The notes under the pieces: generated by a model
The model's input: the letters and a program-made list of their open reading frames with translations, nothing else
Databases searched by the model: none
Told to the model about the DNA's origin: nothing
Made by a program: the position numbers and the translations under genes
Assembly (NCBI GenBank): GCA_047614125.1
Contig: JBLHHI010000008.1
Location: 1 to 48,159 of the forward strand
Direction: 5' to 3'
Source: JBLHHI01 sp047614125
GTDB taxonomy: Bacteria > Bacteroidota > Bacteroidia > NS11-12g > UBA9320
Length of the DNA stretch: 48,159 nt
Shown: piece after piece, positions 14,616 through 24,165 of the stretch
Layout: each line of letters begins with the position of its first letter
How positions within the stretch are numbered: the stretch's first letter is position 1

Positions 14616-16886
14616 ATGTCGGAAAACAAAAAGTCGGATGCTCTACTCTACCACGAACAAGGAAGACCCGGAAAGATCGAAGTAGTGCCTACCAAACCAA
14701 CGCAAACCAAGCGAGATTTGAGTTTGGCCTACTCGCCCGGAGTGGCAGAGCCTTGCCTGGAAATTGCAAAAAATGTTGACGACGTTTATAAATACACAGC
14801 TAAAGGAAATTTGGTAGCTGTGATATCGAACGGAACGGCCGTTTTAGGCTTGGGAGATATTGGCCCAGAAGCATCTAAACCCGTAATGGAAGGTAAAGGC
14901 TTACTCTTTAAAATTTTTGCCGACATAGATGTTTTTGACATTGAATTAAACACCAAAGATGTGGAAGGTTTTGTGCAAGCAGTTAAAGCTATGGAACCCA
15001 CCTTTGGGGGTATAAACCTCGAAGACATAGCTGCTCCTGAAAGTTTCGAAATTGAAAAGCGTTTAAAGAAGGAATTGAAAATTCCGGTAATGCACGACGA
15101 CCAACACGGTACGGCCATCATTTCTGGGGCCGCTTTAATAAATGCCTTAAAGCTGGTTAAAAAAGACATTGGCACCATTAAGATGGTTATAAATGGGGCG
15201 GGTGCTTCAGCCATAGCCTGCGGAAAGCTTTTTGTTAGCTTGGGCGTTCAACGAAGCAACATTTACATGTTGGATAGCAAGGGTGTGATCACCACCAAAC
15301 GCACCAATCTCGACGAATATAAAGGCTATTTTGCTCGTGAAACCACCAAAGAAACCTTGGCAGAAGCCATTGAAGGTGCTGATGTTTTTATTGGTTTATC
15401 AAGAGCAGATGTACTGGAACCCGAAATGATTGTTTCGATGGCCAATGACCCCATTGTGTTTGCCATGGCCAACCCCGATCCAGAAATTGAATACGAGCTT
15501 GCAGTGGCCACTAGGCCCGACTTGATTATGGCTACAGGAAGATCCGACCATCCGAACCAAGTAAACAACGTGCTTGGTTTTCCTTTTATTTTTCGGGGTG
15601 CCTTAGATGTTCGTGCCATGGCCATTAACGAAGAAATGAAATTAGCTGCAGTACATGCCATTGCAGGTTTAGCCCACGAACCGGTACCCGACGTGGTAAA
15701 CTTGGCATACAATGAAACCAATATGAGTTTCGGCCCCAAATACATCATTCCAAAACCCATTGATCCGCGGCTCATCACCGTAGTAGCTCCTGCTGTTGCG
15801 AAGGCTGCCATGGAAAGTGGCGTTGCTCGTATTGCAATCGACGATTGGGAAGCCTACGAAAGTCAGCTGTTGAAGCGTATGGGACTGGATAACAAGTTTG
15901 TACGTCGTATTTCGGTACAAGCACGTCAAAACCCAAAACGGGTTGTTTTTGCCGAAGCTGATAATTTTAAAATATTAAAAGCGGCCCAGATGGCAACGGA
16001 AGAAGGCATAGCTCATCCGATTCTCTTAGGTCGAAAATCAACCATAGAAGCACTCATTGAGGAGCACAGCTTGAGTTTGCCTGGGGTTGAAATCATTGAT
16101 CCATTTGAAGAAGATGCTCTGCGAAACGATTTTGGACACCAACTCTTTGAACGAAGAAAACGCAAGGGTTTAACCCTCTACGACGCTTGTAAAATGATGA
16201 AAGATCGGAACTACTTTGGTACTATGATGGTAGAAACAGGTATGGCCGACAGCTTTATTTCGGGACTTACCAAAAACTACCCGAGTGCCATCCGACCTGC
16301 CTTGCAAATCATTGGCCGACGAACGGGTTATGAGAAAGTGGCCGGCATGTACATCATAATGAGCAAGCAAGGCCCTATGTTTTTTGCCGATACAACCGTA
16401 AACATTAACCCTTCGGCAGATGATTTATGTCAGATTGTAAAACTTACGTACGAAAACGTTAAAAAGCTCCAAGTGGAACCGCGAATCGCCATGTTGTCGT
16501 ACAGCAACTTTGGTTCGGCGGAAGGCGAAACTCCTCGCAAGATTCAGCAAGCCACGGCCTACTTGCACAAACATCATCCCGAAATTGTTGTAGACGGTGA
16601 GATGCAAGCCAACTTTGCTTTAAACGCCGATTTGCGACATGAAAACTTCCCGTTCAGCAAGTTGGAAAACGTACAAGCCAATACCTTCATTTTCCCAGAT
16701 TTGGCCTCTGGAAACATTGCCTACAAAATGGTGCAAAGCATGGGTTCTACGGAAGTTATTGGCCCCATTTTGATGGGCTTTAGAAAGAGCATCCATGTGT
16801 TGCAACTCGGCAGCAGCGTGCGGGAGATTATGAATATGATACAGATTGCCGTTGTTGATGCCCAAAGCAAGGAACATTTAAATTAG
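14616..16886 (+). CDS. maeB: NADP-dependent malic enzyme with phosphotransacetylase-like domain
   Basis: A 756-residue MaeB-type enzyme that decarboxylates malate to pyruvate, making NADPH. The N-terminal malic domain (about 1-430) shows YSPGVAEPCLEIA, KIPVMHDDQHGTAII and the NAD(P) motif INGAGASAIACGKL. The C-terminal part (about 430-756) is phosphotransacetylase-like, including VVFAEADNFKILKAA, a regulatory and oligomerisation domain that in known MaeB proteins binds acetyl-CoA. It is the normal length for the fused form. GNAT follows 3 bp later, likely the same transcript. Confidence 0.94.
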   Translation: MSENKKSDALLYHEQGRPGKIEVVPTKPTQTKRDLSLAYSPGVAEPCLEIAKNVDDVYKYTAKGNLVAVISNGTAVLGLGDIGPEASKPVMEGKGLLFKIFADIDVFDIELNTKDVEGFVQAVKAMEPTFGGINLEDIAAPESFEIEKRLKKELKIPVMHDDQHGTAIISGAALINALKLVKKDIGTIKMVINGAGASAIACGKLFVSLGVQRSNIYMLDSKGVITTKRTNLDEYKGYFARETTKETLAEAIEGADVFIGLSRADVLEPEMIVSMANDPIVFAMANPDPEIEYELAVATRPDLIMATGRSDHPNQVNNVLGFPFIFRGALDVRAMAINEEMKLAAVHAIAGLAHEPVPDVVNLAYNETNMSFGPKYIIPKPIDPRLITVVAPAVAKAAMESGVARIAIDDWEAYESQLLKRMGLDNKFVRRISVQARQNPKRVVFAEADNFKILKAAQMATEEGIAHPILLGRKSTIEALIEEHSLSLPGVEIIDPFEEDALRNDFGHQLFERRKRKGLTLYDACKMMKDRNYFGTMMVETGMADSFISGLTKNYPSAIRPALQIIGRRTGYEKVAGMYIIMSKQGPMFFADTTVNINPSADDLCQIVKLTYENVKKLQVEPRIAMLSYSNFGSAEGETPRKIQQATAYLHKHHPEIVVDGEMQANFALNADLRHENFPFSKLENVQANTFIFPDLASGNIAYKMVQSMGSTEVIGPILMGFRKSIHVLQLGSSVREIMNMIQIAVVDAQSKEHLN

Positions 16887-16889
16887 TCT

Positions 16890-17330
16890 ATGAACTTTGG
16901 AATTGGTTTCATCGAATTTGGAAGTGAAGAATACATGGAATCGTTGGATTTGCGTCGACGAATTTTGCGCGAACCCTTGGGTCTGGTTTTTGATCAAGCT
17001 GATTTGGAAAAAGAAAAGGATGAATTTCATTTGGCGGCTACTTACAACCACCACATTGTGGGCATTCTGCTTTTAAAACCACTTTCCATTTCCAATTTAA
17101 AAATGCGTCAAGTGGCGGTTGCCAATGATTTGCAGAAAAAAGGTATTGGCCAAGCCTTGGTTAAATATGCCGAAGAGTTTGCCAGTGCCGCTGGCTATAC
17201 TGCCATGGAACTGCACGCACGCGATGTTGCGCAATTATTTTATCGAAAACTGGGGTACTGCGAAAATCATGAAACTTTCTTGGAAGTGGGAATTGAACAC
17301 AAAAGGATGTGGAAGGGATTGTTGTCTTAA
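16890..17330 (+). CDS. GNAT-family N-acetyltransferase
   Basis: A 146-residue single-domain GNAT enzyme. Motif A is RQVAVANDLQKKGIGQALV (about 72-90) with the acetyl-CoA pyrophosphate loop QKKGIG. The late block LHARDVAQLFYRKLGY is the usual motif-B region. The acceptor substrate is unknown. It is separated from maeB by 3 bp and convergent with the cyclase gene 10 bp downstream. Confidence 0.87.
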   Translation: MNFGIGFIEFGSEEYMESLDLRRRILREPLGLVFDQADLEKEKDEFHLAATYNHHIVGILLLKPLSISNLKMRQVAVANDLQKKGIGQALVKYAEEFASAAGYTAMELHARDVAQLFYRKLGYCENHETFLEVGIEHKRMWKGLLS

Positions 17331-17340
17331 AGATTGACGT

Positions 17341-18888
17341 TTAAATCTTTGAGTCTAAGAAATACATATCTAGGGCTCCCTTATTTTTCGCAACTTGTTT
17401 GCCTCGGTAGGTAAAGTTATACTCTTTTTTGGTCAACTCAAATACTTCGGCCGAAACGTTGATTCTTCCTTCATCGCAATGCTGTTCCATACGTGCAGCG
17501 GTATTTACTGTGTCGCCCCAAACATCGTATACAAACTTTGTTGTTCCAACCACACCGGCCACCAGCGAACCTGTGTGAACTCCAGCTCGCATTGTAAACA
17601 CGACCTTTTTTTCCTTCTTTCGCTGCACAATGAGCTTATTCATGAAGTCTTGAATTTCTATGGCGGCATTCAGAATTTCGGAGCAGTGATTTGGATGTGG
17701 AATTGGCAAACCACTTACGCATAAGTATGCATCGCCAATGGTTTTTATTTTTTCGATGTTGTGTTTGGCAATAATTTCATCAAAGGCTCGGAAACAAAAA
17801 TCAATCTCTTCCACCAACGCAATCGGTCCGAGTTCTTCCGAAATCTTTGTGAACGATTTGAAATCGGTAAACAACACAGTAACTTGATCGTAGTGCCGAG
17901 GGGTGGTTTTGCCTTTTTCCTTCAATTCATCTGCCACCACTTGAGGCAGAATGTTAAGCAAGAGCAAGTCGCTTTTAGTCCGTTCTTCTTCTATTAATTT
18001 ATTCTTTACCGTAAGTCTATGCTTACTTCTTCGGCTTTGAACGAAAGCAAACAGCAGAAAAGCCAACACCAATCCAATACCTATAACACTGCCAATGAGC
18101 ATGTTACGCTTATTGCGTTCGTTGCTCAGCTCCAGCATCATTCGCTCGTTTACCAATTCTTGTTGGCTTAGTTTCAGCTCAGACTCAAGCATCTCGCTGC
18201 TAACAGAGTCGAGCTTGGCATACGTTTTTGTTTGTTCAACTTCTAAGGTAGAAATTTGTTCCTCTTGAACCGCCAAATCCTTCTTGGTTTCGTTGAGCGT
18301 CATGGAGAGCTGTTGGGCTTTAATTTCGTACTTATTCTCTTCTAAGTCAATGTATTTCTTGTAATACTTCAGAGCATTATCCGATTGGTGGGTTTGGGCA
18401 TATTCATCCGCCAACTTCACATAAACGGCCAACCTGTTATTGCGTTTTCCTGTTATCTCGGCATATTTTGCCGCTTTTTCAAACGCATCGATCGCAGCCT
18501 TCGATTGGAAGACGTTGCGCTTATCTTGTTGAATGGAACCCAGTAAGTAATAACAACTAAATGCATGATTGTTAAATCCCGCCTTGACTGATAATTCTGC
18601 AGCAGTTTCGGCATGCTTAATGGCCAGTTTTCGATCGGAGTAACGAAGGGTGTTGGCTTTGGTGTAATGCTCGTTGATTTCGGATTCAATTTCAACCGTA
18701 GTTTGAGTAGCTGACACCTCGTTTAATTTCTTATCCTTGTCTTTCTTTGGACTTAATCCATATACCAAAAAAGGGAAAAGCAGGGCAACTATGAGTAGAT
18801 TCGTTTTCAATTCAACAAGTTTAGCTAAAAAAACTAGGTTGAAGGTATATCTATTTGATAATTTAAACTCGCTATGTTCTAAGGTCAT
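17341..18888 (-). CDS. membrane TPR/coiled-coil class III adenylate cyclase
   Basis: 515 residues from ATG 18888; a TTG three codons upstream is less likely. Order: N-terminal hydrophobic segment (LLIVALLFPFLVYG), tetratricopeptide-like helices (about 65-190), coiled coil (about 195-265), transmembrane helix (LIGSVIGIGLVLAFLLFAFV), then a class III cyclase domain (about 325-515). The domain has VLFTDFKSFTKIS (metal Asp), GDAYLCVSG (second Asp) and WGDTVNTAARM (Asn/Arg transition-state pair). Lys in EKIKTIGD and Asp in VYDVWGD are the adenine-specifying residues, so cAMP rather than cGMP is predicted. It is divergent from dxs with 32 bp between starts. The signal sensed is unknown. Confidence 0.87.
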   Translation of the reverse strand: MTLEHSEFKLSNRYTFNLVFLAKLVELKTNLLIVALLFPFLVYGLSPKKDKDKKLNEVSATQTTVEIESEINEHYTKANTLRYSDRKLAIKHAETAAELSVKAGFNNHAFSCYYLLGSIQQDKRNVFQSKAAIDAFEKAAKYAEITGKRNNRLAVYVKLADEYAQTHQSDNALKYYKKYIDLEENKYEIKAQQLSMTLNETKKDLAVQEEQISTLEVEQTKTYAKLDSVSSEMLESELKLSQQELVNERMMLELSNERNKRNMLIGSVIGIGLVLAFLLFAFVQSRRSKHRLTVKNKLIEEERTKSDLLLLNILPQVVADELKEKGKTTPRHYDQVTVLFTDFKSFTKISEELGPIALVEEIDFCFRAFDEIIAKHNIEKIKTIGDAYLCVSGLPIPHPNHCSEILNAAIEIQDFMNKLIVQRKKEKKVVFTMRAGVHTGSLVAGVVGTTKFVYDVWGDTVNTAARMEQHCDEGRINVSAEVFELTKKEYNFTYRGKQVAKNKGALDMYFLDSKI

Positions 18889-18920
18889 TTGATTCAATTC
18901 ATCGATTTTTGCAAAACCTT

Positions 18921-20702
18921 ATGTTCAAGTCCTCCAACTTATCGAGTATCAACACCCCATCAGATCTACGAAAGCTGACGGTAAGCGAGTTGCAGAACAT
19001 ATGTGATGAGCTCAGAACCTTCGTCATCGATGAAATTTTAGCCAACGGTGGCCACTTTAGTGCCAACCTAGGAACCATAGAGCTTACCGTGGCACTTCAC
19101 ACGGCTTTTAATACTCCTACCGACAAGCTTATTTGGGATGTTGGACATCAAGCCTATGCGCATAAAATTTTAACCGGCCGAAAAGCAAACTTTGCTTCCA
19201 TCCGCAAAAAAGATGGGTACAGTGGATTTCCGAAACGGAGCGAAAACGAAGCCGATGCTTTTGGAACAGGGCATTCATCCACCTCCATAAGTGCCGCCTT
19301 GGGCTTTGCGGAATCAGCTCGCATTCAAAACCTAAAAAGAAAGCACATTGCTGTTATTGGTGATGGCAGCTTAACTGGAGGAATGGCATGGGAAGCCCTT
19401 TTTAATGGATCGCATCATCAAACGGATTTACTGATTGTGATCAACGACAATCAAATGAGCATCGATCCGAATGAGAGTGCTTTAACCAGCTATTTAAAAA
19501 ACCTTGGTGTTTCAAAAGGAAAAGAGCAAAACTTCTTTGAAGCCCTTGGTTTTGAGTATGTTGGAGTGGATGATGGCCATAACTTTCCGAACATGCTGTT
19601 GCAAGCTCAAAAACTGCAAAAAGCAACGCATCCTCGAATATGGCATCTAAAAACCGTCAAAGGCAAGGGTTATGCCCCCGCCGAAAAAGAAAAAACAAAG
19701 TGGCACGCCGTTAAATACGTTAAAGTGAACGATGCTTCCGAAGTTGAGCTAACAGACAAGTTTCAAACCGTTTTTGGGCAAACTTTGGTAGAACTTGCCA
19801 ACCTCAACAGACAAGTGGTAGGAATTACCCCTGCCATGCCTTCAGGTTGCTCGATGAACTATATGTTGGAACAACACCCTGCCCGAAGCTTTGATGTTGG
19901 AATTGCCGAACAACATGCCGTAACATTTTCGGCCGGATTAGCCGCAGATGGCCTCCGACCTTTTTGCAACATTTATTCCACCTTTTTACAACGTGCTTAC
20001 GATCAGGTTATTCACGATGTATGCATTCAAAACTTACCGGTAATTTTTTGTCTCGATCGAGCCGGAAACGTTGGCGAAGATGGGGCTACCCATCATGGAA
20101 TGTTCGACATAGCCTTTCTTCGATGTATACCCAACTTGATTGTTTCTGCACCAAAAGATGCGATAGAGCTCCGCAACTTAATGTTTACCGCTCTCCATCA
20201 TAAAACAAGTCCTTTTGTTATTCGATATCCCAAAGGTGAAGCTCGTGTACAAGATTGGAAACTTCCATTCGAACGCATATCCATTGGAAAGGCAGAATGT
20301 TTAATTACCGGTTCGGAAGCAGCCATATTGTCGTTTGGAGCCCTCACGCCGAACTGTATAGCGGCGGTTAATAAGCTTCAAATTAATAAGCAGATGAATG
20401 CATCCGTTTATCACTTCCGCTTTGTTAAACCACTAGACCTTGAGTGCCTGAAGCAGGTATTTAAGAAATATTCAACCTTACTAACGGTTGAAGATGGTTG
20501 TAAGGTGGGTGGATTTGGCAGCGCCGTTTTAGAAGCAGCGAACGCAGAAAACTACAAAGGACGAATGGAAATTCTTGGCTACAAAGACTCTTTTTACGAG
20601 CAAGGAACGAGAGAAGAGATTTTGGCGGAAGCTGGATTGGATGCAGAGGGTATCTATAAGAGTTGTTTGGTTCTGATTGACGTGTTTAAGCCTTTGCCAT
20701 AA
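18921..20702 (+). CDS. dxs: 1-deoxy-D-xylulose-5-phosphate synthase
   Basis: A 593-residue thiamine-diphosphate enzyme of the MEP isoprenoid pathway that condenses pyruvate and glyceraldehyde 3-phosphate. Visible blocks are LIWDVGHQAYAHKILTGRK, GTGHSSTSISAALG, the TPP-binding GDGSLTGGMAWEAL, and the transketolase-type RAGNVGEDGATHHGMFDIAF. It ends with a transketolase C domain. ATG 18921 was chosen over TTG 18909, which lies in a GATTTTTG promoter-like sequence. The 3' end overlaps cmk by 17 bp tail-to-tail. Confidence 0.95.
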   Translation: MFKSSNLSSINTPSDLRKLTVSELQNICDELRTFVIDEILANGGHFSANLGTIELTVALHTAFNTPTDKLIWDVGHQAYAHKILTGRKANFASIRKKDGYSGFPKRSENEADAFGTGHSSTSISAALGFAESARIQNLKRKHIAVIGDGSLTGGMAWEALFNGSHHQTDLLIVINDNQMSIDPNESALTSYLKNLGVSKGKEQNFFEALGFEYVGVDDGHNFPNMLLQAQKLQKATHPRIWHLKTVKGKGYAPAEKEKTKWHAVKYVKVNDASEVELTDKFQTVFGQTLVELANLNRQVVGITPAMPSGCSMNYMLEQHPARSFDVGIAEQHAVTFSAGLAADGLRPFCNIYSTFLQRAYDQVIHDVCIQNLPVIFCLDRAGNVGEDGATHHGMFDIAFLRCIPNLIVSAPKDAIELRNLMFTALHHKTSPFVIRYPKGEARVQDWKLPFERISIGKAECLITGSEAAILSFGALTPNCIAAVNKLQINKQMNASVYHFRFVKPLDLECLKQVFKKYSTLLTVEDGCKVGGFGSAVLEAANAENYKGRMEILGYKDSFYEQGTREEILAEAGLDAEGIYKSCLVLIDVFKPLP

Positions 20703-21375
20703 TTACACCTCTTGCCCATGTTAGGGATATTCGAGCTTGTTCTTCTCTACTCATATAGGTATTGTTCAAAACAATGGCGTCCGGTGCTTGAGTAAGGGGA
20801 CTAAATTCTCGAGAAGAATCAGTGTTGTCGCGATCTAGAATGTTGGCAAGAATTTCATCGTAATCGGCAATCATTCCTTTTTCTTTCATTTCCAAAAATC
20901 GTCGCTTTGCACGAGTAACCGGCAGAGCGGTCATAAATATCTTGAGTTCGGCGTCGGGAAATACAACCGTACCAATATCTCTCCCATCCATTACAACCCC
21001 TTTGTTTCTTCCGATTTCTTGCTGTTGGTGAACCAAGAAATCTCGAACTGTTTTGTGCGTGCTAACTTCGCTTACGCGTTTCGACACCTCCATAGTGCGG
21101 ATTAAACTTTCCACATTTTCACCGTTTAAGTGGGTGTAGTAAAATTCCGTATTGGGTTCAAAATGAAATTCAATCTTTATATCCTCTAATAAATCAGGGT
21201 GCTTGTCGATGGATGCAATATCAATTTGATTGCGCAGTAAATACAGGGTTACTGCTCGATACATCGCACCTGAATCGATGAAGACGTAGTTGAGTTCCTT
21301 GGCTAAATTTTTCGCTAGGGTTCCCTTTCCACAACTGGAATGTCCATCGATGGCGATATTAATTTTTGCTGGCAT
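20686..21375 (-). CDS. cmk: (d)CMP kinase
   Basis: A 229-residue P-loop kinase phosphorylating CMP and dCMP. From ATG 21375 the protein begins PAKINIAIDGHSSCGKGTLA with the Walker A at GHSSCGKGT. It continues with DSGAMYRAV, VVMDGRDIGTVVFPDA and RDNTDSSREFSPL, all signature blocks. A longer frame upstream would add about 30 residues not found in the family. It overlaps the dxs end by 17 bp. In many flavobacteria cmk is beside porQ, which is not so here. Confidence 0.95.
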   Translation of the reverse strand: MPAKINIAIDGHSSCGKGTLAKNLAKELNYVFIDSGAMYRAVTLYLLRNQIDIASIDKHPDLLEDIKIEFHFEPNTEFYYTHLNGENVESLIRTMEVSKRVSEVSTHKTVRDFLVHQQQEIGRNKGVVMDGRDIGTVVFPDAELKIFMTALPVTRAKRRFLEMKEKGMIADYDEILANILDRDNTDSSREFSPLTQAPDAIVLNNTYMSREEQARISLTWARGVIMAKA

Positions 21376-21568
21376 GAAATGGTATTTTGCGGCGGCAATA
21401 TAGAAAAGAAAATTAATATCAAAAGAGGATTTGAAACTGGGATGCGAGTGAATGTCAAATTTCAATACTCGACGTTAATTTTGACAGCAGCATTGATATC
21501 ACGTATAAAGGCATGTTTACCCGATTGATACCTACAATTTACCTTTTTTTTAAAGCCGCGGTTTCCAC

Positions 21569-21576
21569 TAAATTTG
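21569..21576 (+). promoter_or_regulatory. -7 promoter box (TAAATTTG) for paaN
   Basis: A TAnnTTTG match inside the long open frame starting at 21513. It ends 8 nt before ATG 21585 and so argues for that start or for ATG 21597. Confidence 0.5.
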
Positions 21577-21584
21577 CCCTACCA

Positions 21585-23243
21585 ATGAGAGATATCATGA
21601 CCCTTTACAAGAAGCACCAAGAAACCCTCGAAAACGCAGTTAAAGCAATCCACGAACGTGTTTTCTTTACCCCATATCCAGAGCACCCACGAGCCTATGC
21701 TCCAGAGGCGGATGAGCTTGGAAGAAATGCCTTTTCTGGTATGATGAATCAAGAGTTTAAAGAATTGAATGTTGATTCGGAACTGTGGATTGGAGAGGAA
21801 GTTTCTCCATATATGCAAACTGGTATTGGCGTTACGTATCCTCAAATATCCAATGCTCAACTTATTAAAAATGCCAACGATGCGACAACTTGGGCGAACA
21901 TCGATGTTGCGAGTAGAGCTGGTATTTTAATCGAATCGTTGGATCGAGTGGCCAATCGCTATTTCGATATCGCTTACGCAACCATGCATACTACAGGTCA
22001 GAGTTTTATGATGGCCTTTCAAGCATCTGGCCCACATGCCAACGATCGAGCGTTAGAAAGTATCGCAATGGGTTATCATGAAATCACACGTTTTCCAAAA
22101 AGTGTTGAATGGGTAAAGCCCATGGGCAAGTTCGATTTAACAATCCATAAAACTTGGCAAGCCGTACCAAAAGGGTTAAGCTTGGCGATTGGATGTTCCA
22201 CCTTTCCAACCTGGAATACTGTTCCAGGAATGTATGCCAGCTTAATAACGGGCAACCCGGTTATTGTGAAACCACATCCAAAATCAATTCTTCCCATTGC
22301 TATTGTAATTGCTGAGCTGCGAAAGGTGTTGGTAGAAAATAACATCAATCCAAATGTGATACAATTAGCGGTAGACACGCTTAAACGGCCTGTAACGAAA
22401 GAGTTGGCAGAACATGCTGATATTCAACTTATTGATTATACTGGTGGCAATGCCTTTGGCGATTATATCGAGACTTTAAACAAAACTACATTTACAGAAA
22501 AAGCCGGTGTAAACTCGGTTATTTTAGATTCTACCAACGATTTGAAAGCGGTGGCTTCCAATATTGCCTTTGCCGCTTCCTTATATTCGGGCCAGATGTG
22601 TACGGCTCCACAAAATGTATTTATTCCGGCTCAAGGAGTTAAAACACCAGAAGGTATGATCTCATTTGACGAGGCAGCGAATATGATATCTGATAGCGTT
22701 AAAGGCTTAGTTACACATCCAAAAATGGGTGCGGGTACACTGGGGGGTATTCAAAACGATGCCACGGTTAAACGCATTTCGCAAGGAGGCAATTTTGGCG
22801 GCGAGCTATTACTCGCACCTCAAGAAGTTTCAAATCCTGAATTTGAAAATGCGCGTATTTCATCTCCAAGCGTTATAAAAACGGATGGAACCAATGTTGA
22901 AGCCTATGGTCAAGAATGTTTTGGCCCAGTGATATTCTTGGTTAAAACAGCCGATCGACAAGAGGCCTTAAACCTTACTCAACGCCTTGCCAAAGAAAAA
23001 GGCGCCATAACTTGCTCGGCCTATTGCACGGATGAAGATTGGAAGAATAAGATTTCATCGGCAATGAATTCTGTATTTACACCGGTCTCATTTAATTTCT
23101 CGGGAGCTGCTTTCGTTAATCAACATGCAGCCTTTAGCGACTTCCATGTAACTGGAGGAAATCCCGCTGGAAATGCCAGTTTCACCAATCCAGAGTACGT
23201 GAACAAGCGATTTGTTTGGGTTGGAAATCGATACATGGGATAG
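21585..23243 (+). CDS. paaN: PaaN-type aldehyde dehydrogenase (phenylacetic acid degradation protein)
   Basis: A 552-residue aldehyde-dehydrogenase-superfamily protein of the stand-alone PaaN group. Family blocks include VFFTPYPEHPRAYAPEA, WIGEEVSPY and MAFQASGPHANDRALE. ALDH features are IGCSTFPTWNT, NPVIVKPHPKSILP and the catalytic Cys in YSGQMCTAPQNV. The family is linked to ring-cleavage semialdehyde oxidation in phenylacetate catabolism. No paaABCDE or paaK genes are in the window, so the actual role is open. The start is set by the TAAATTTG box; a 21513 start would add 24 residues. Confidence 0.85.
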   Translation: MRDIMTLYKKHQETLENAVKAIHERVFFTPYPEHPRAYAPEADELGRNAFSGMMNQEFKELNVDSELWIGEEVSPYMQTGIGVTYPQISNAQLIKNANDATTWANIDVASRAGILIESLDRVANRYFDIAYATMHTTGQSFMMAFQASGPHANDRALESIAMGYHEITRFPKSVEWVKPMGKFDLTIHKTWQAVPKGLSLAIGCSTFPTWNTVPGMYASLITGNPVIVKPHPKSILPIAIVIAELRKVLVENNINPNVIQLAVDTLKRPVTKELAEHADIQLIDYTGGNAFGDYIETLNKTTFTEKAGVNSVILDSTNDLKAVASNIAFAASLYSGQMCTAPQNVFIPAQGVKTPEGMISFDEAANMISDSVKGLVTHPKMGAGTLGGIQNDATVKRISQGGNFGGELLLAPQEVSNPEFENARISSPSVIKTDGTNVEAYGQECFGPVIFLVKTADRQEALNLTQRLAKEKGAITCSAYCTDEDWKNKISSAMNSVFTPVSFNFSGAAFVNQHAAFSDFHVTGGNPAGNASFTNPEYVNKRFVWVGNRYMG

Positions 23244-23608
23244 CCGTTATTTTACGCAACTGGGCTGGGCTTAAATTCATGCAAGTAACAATCACATTAT
23301 TAATAACCTGAGTTCGATTCATATTTTGAATTCAGAACGCTTGTTAACAGTGAGTTTCGAGTAAACATTTCGAAGAAAGGGCGGGCCCTTTCAAGTAATT
23401 TTTACGATGAAAATCGCTTTTCACAAGTGAAATGCGAGCTTTTGCATAAGAAACCCAATTAGCTTCGTTGAAAGCAGTCGGTTTATAAATATAAACCTTC
23501 CTGTTTTCGCCTCATTACTTGGCCTTTATCCAAATCTGAATTTAAAAAGATTAATCGAACTCAGGTTAATAGGTAATTTGTTAATATTGCCAAAGAAATA
23601 ACAACACT
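23244..23608. other. intergenic region dominated by repeat copy B
   Basis: 365 bases between paaN and the small membrane protein gene. 23304-23568 is the repeat; the remaining short flanks show nothing recognisable. No open frame or RNA gene is supported. Confidence 0.7.
23304..23568 (+). repeat. dispersed MITE-like repeat, copy B (full length, inverted termini)
   Basis: 265 bp. The outer 16 bases are perfect inverted repeats: TAACCTGAGTTCGATT at 23304-23319 and its complement at 23553-23568. Similarity continues imperfectly to about 34 bases per end (through ATTCAGA). The first 143 bases match copy C with nine mismatches. The invariant 51-nt block is at 23394-23444 and the hairpin at 23414-23437. 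A roughly 100-bp internal part (23447-23540) is absent from copy C. Ends lie at TA dinucleotides. No ORF is inside, consistent with a non-autonomous element. Confidence 0.85.
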
Positions 23609-24151
23609 ATGCAACTCGTTCTCAAAATTGTTCTTTTTTGTTTAGCGCTCTTCTTAGGATACTTGGTCTATGATTCGATTGTAAGCGAGATTGAATATCG
23701 CGCTGAGGTTGATCTTGTAGAGGATCAGGTTAAGGATCGGTTGCTCATGATTAAAGAAGCTCAAATGGCGTATAAAGATAAATATGGCTACTTTACTGGT
23801 AGTTTTGATTCGTTGAAGTATTTCGTTAAAACGGGTTCAATTTCCATACTTATGGAGTACGGCGATAAAGACGACAGTACATCGGTGTATTCCTTTGAGC
23901 GTATAAATGTTCCACTCACTGACACGATATTTAAAGGTTATCCAATTGAAAAATTAGACAAGATTCCACCCATGGATACGGCTAGCTTTGAAATGGCCGC
24001 CGCAACCATTACGACAAATGCCATAAGCGTTCCTGTTTTTCAGGTGAAGGATAAATATCCATTTAACAAACAACGGAGAAATCCAAACCACCCTAAAAAG
24101 CCTCTTCAAATTGGCTCGCTTTCAGCGGCAACTTATTCTGGAAACTGGTAA
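23609..24151 (+). CDS. small single-pass membrane protein, unknown function
   Basis: 180 residues. An N-terminal helix (residues 3-20, VLKIVLFCLALFLGYLVY) is followed by charged helical sequence, then QMAYKDKYGYFTGSFDSLKY (about 50-69). This resembles the body of type II/IV pseudopilins (AYxxKxGxYxxSxxxL), though no prepilin cleavage motif is seen. The C-terminal part is Pro- and Asn-rich (RRNPNHPKKP). I do not recognise a named family. It lies 14 bp before the DUF3822 gene, so probably heads the DUF3822-rsmD transcript. Its promoter region contains repeat copy B. Confidence 0.7.
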   Translation: MQLVLKIVLFCLALFLGYLVYDSIVSEIEYRAEVDLVEDQVKDRLLMIKEAQMAYKDKYGYFTGSFDSLKYFVKTGSISILMEYGDKDDSTSVYSFERINVPLTDTIFKGYPIEKLDKIPPMDTASFEMAAATITTNAISVPVFQVKDKYPFNKQRRNPNHPKKPLQIGSLSAATYSGNW

Positions 24152-24165
24152 ATTAGTACAAGTGC

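Noticed and set aside
15326..15811. 161-codon frame antisense to maeB
   Set aside because: Low-complexity Ser/Ala/Met translation opposite conserved malic enzyme blocks.
17329..17350. Terminator between GNAT and cyclase genes
   Set aside because: Only a 7-bp AT-rich stem without a clear U-tract.
21376..21465. 30-residue N-terminal extension of cmk
   Set aside because: The kinase P-loop begins eight residues after ATG 21375, the usual position for CMP kinases.
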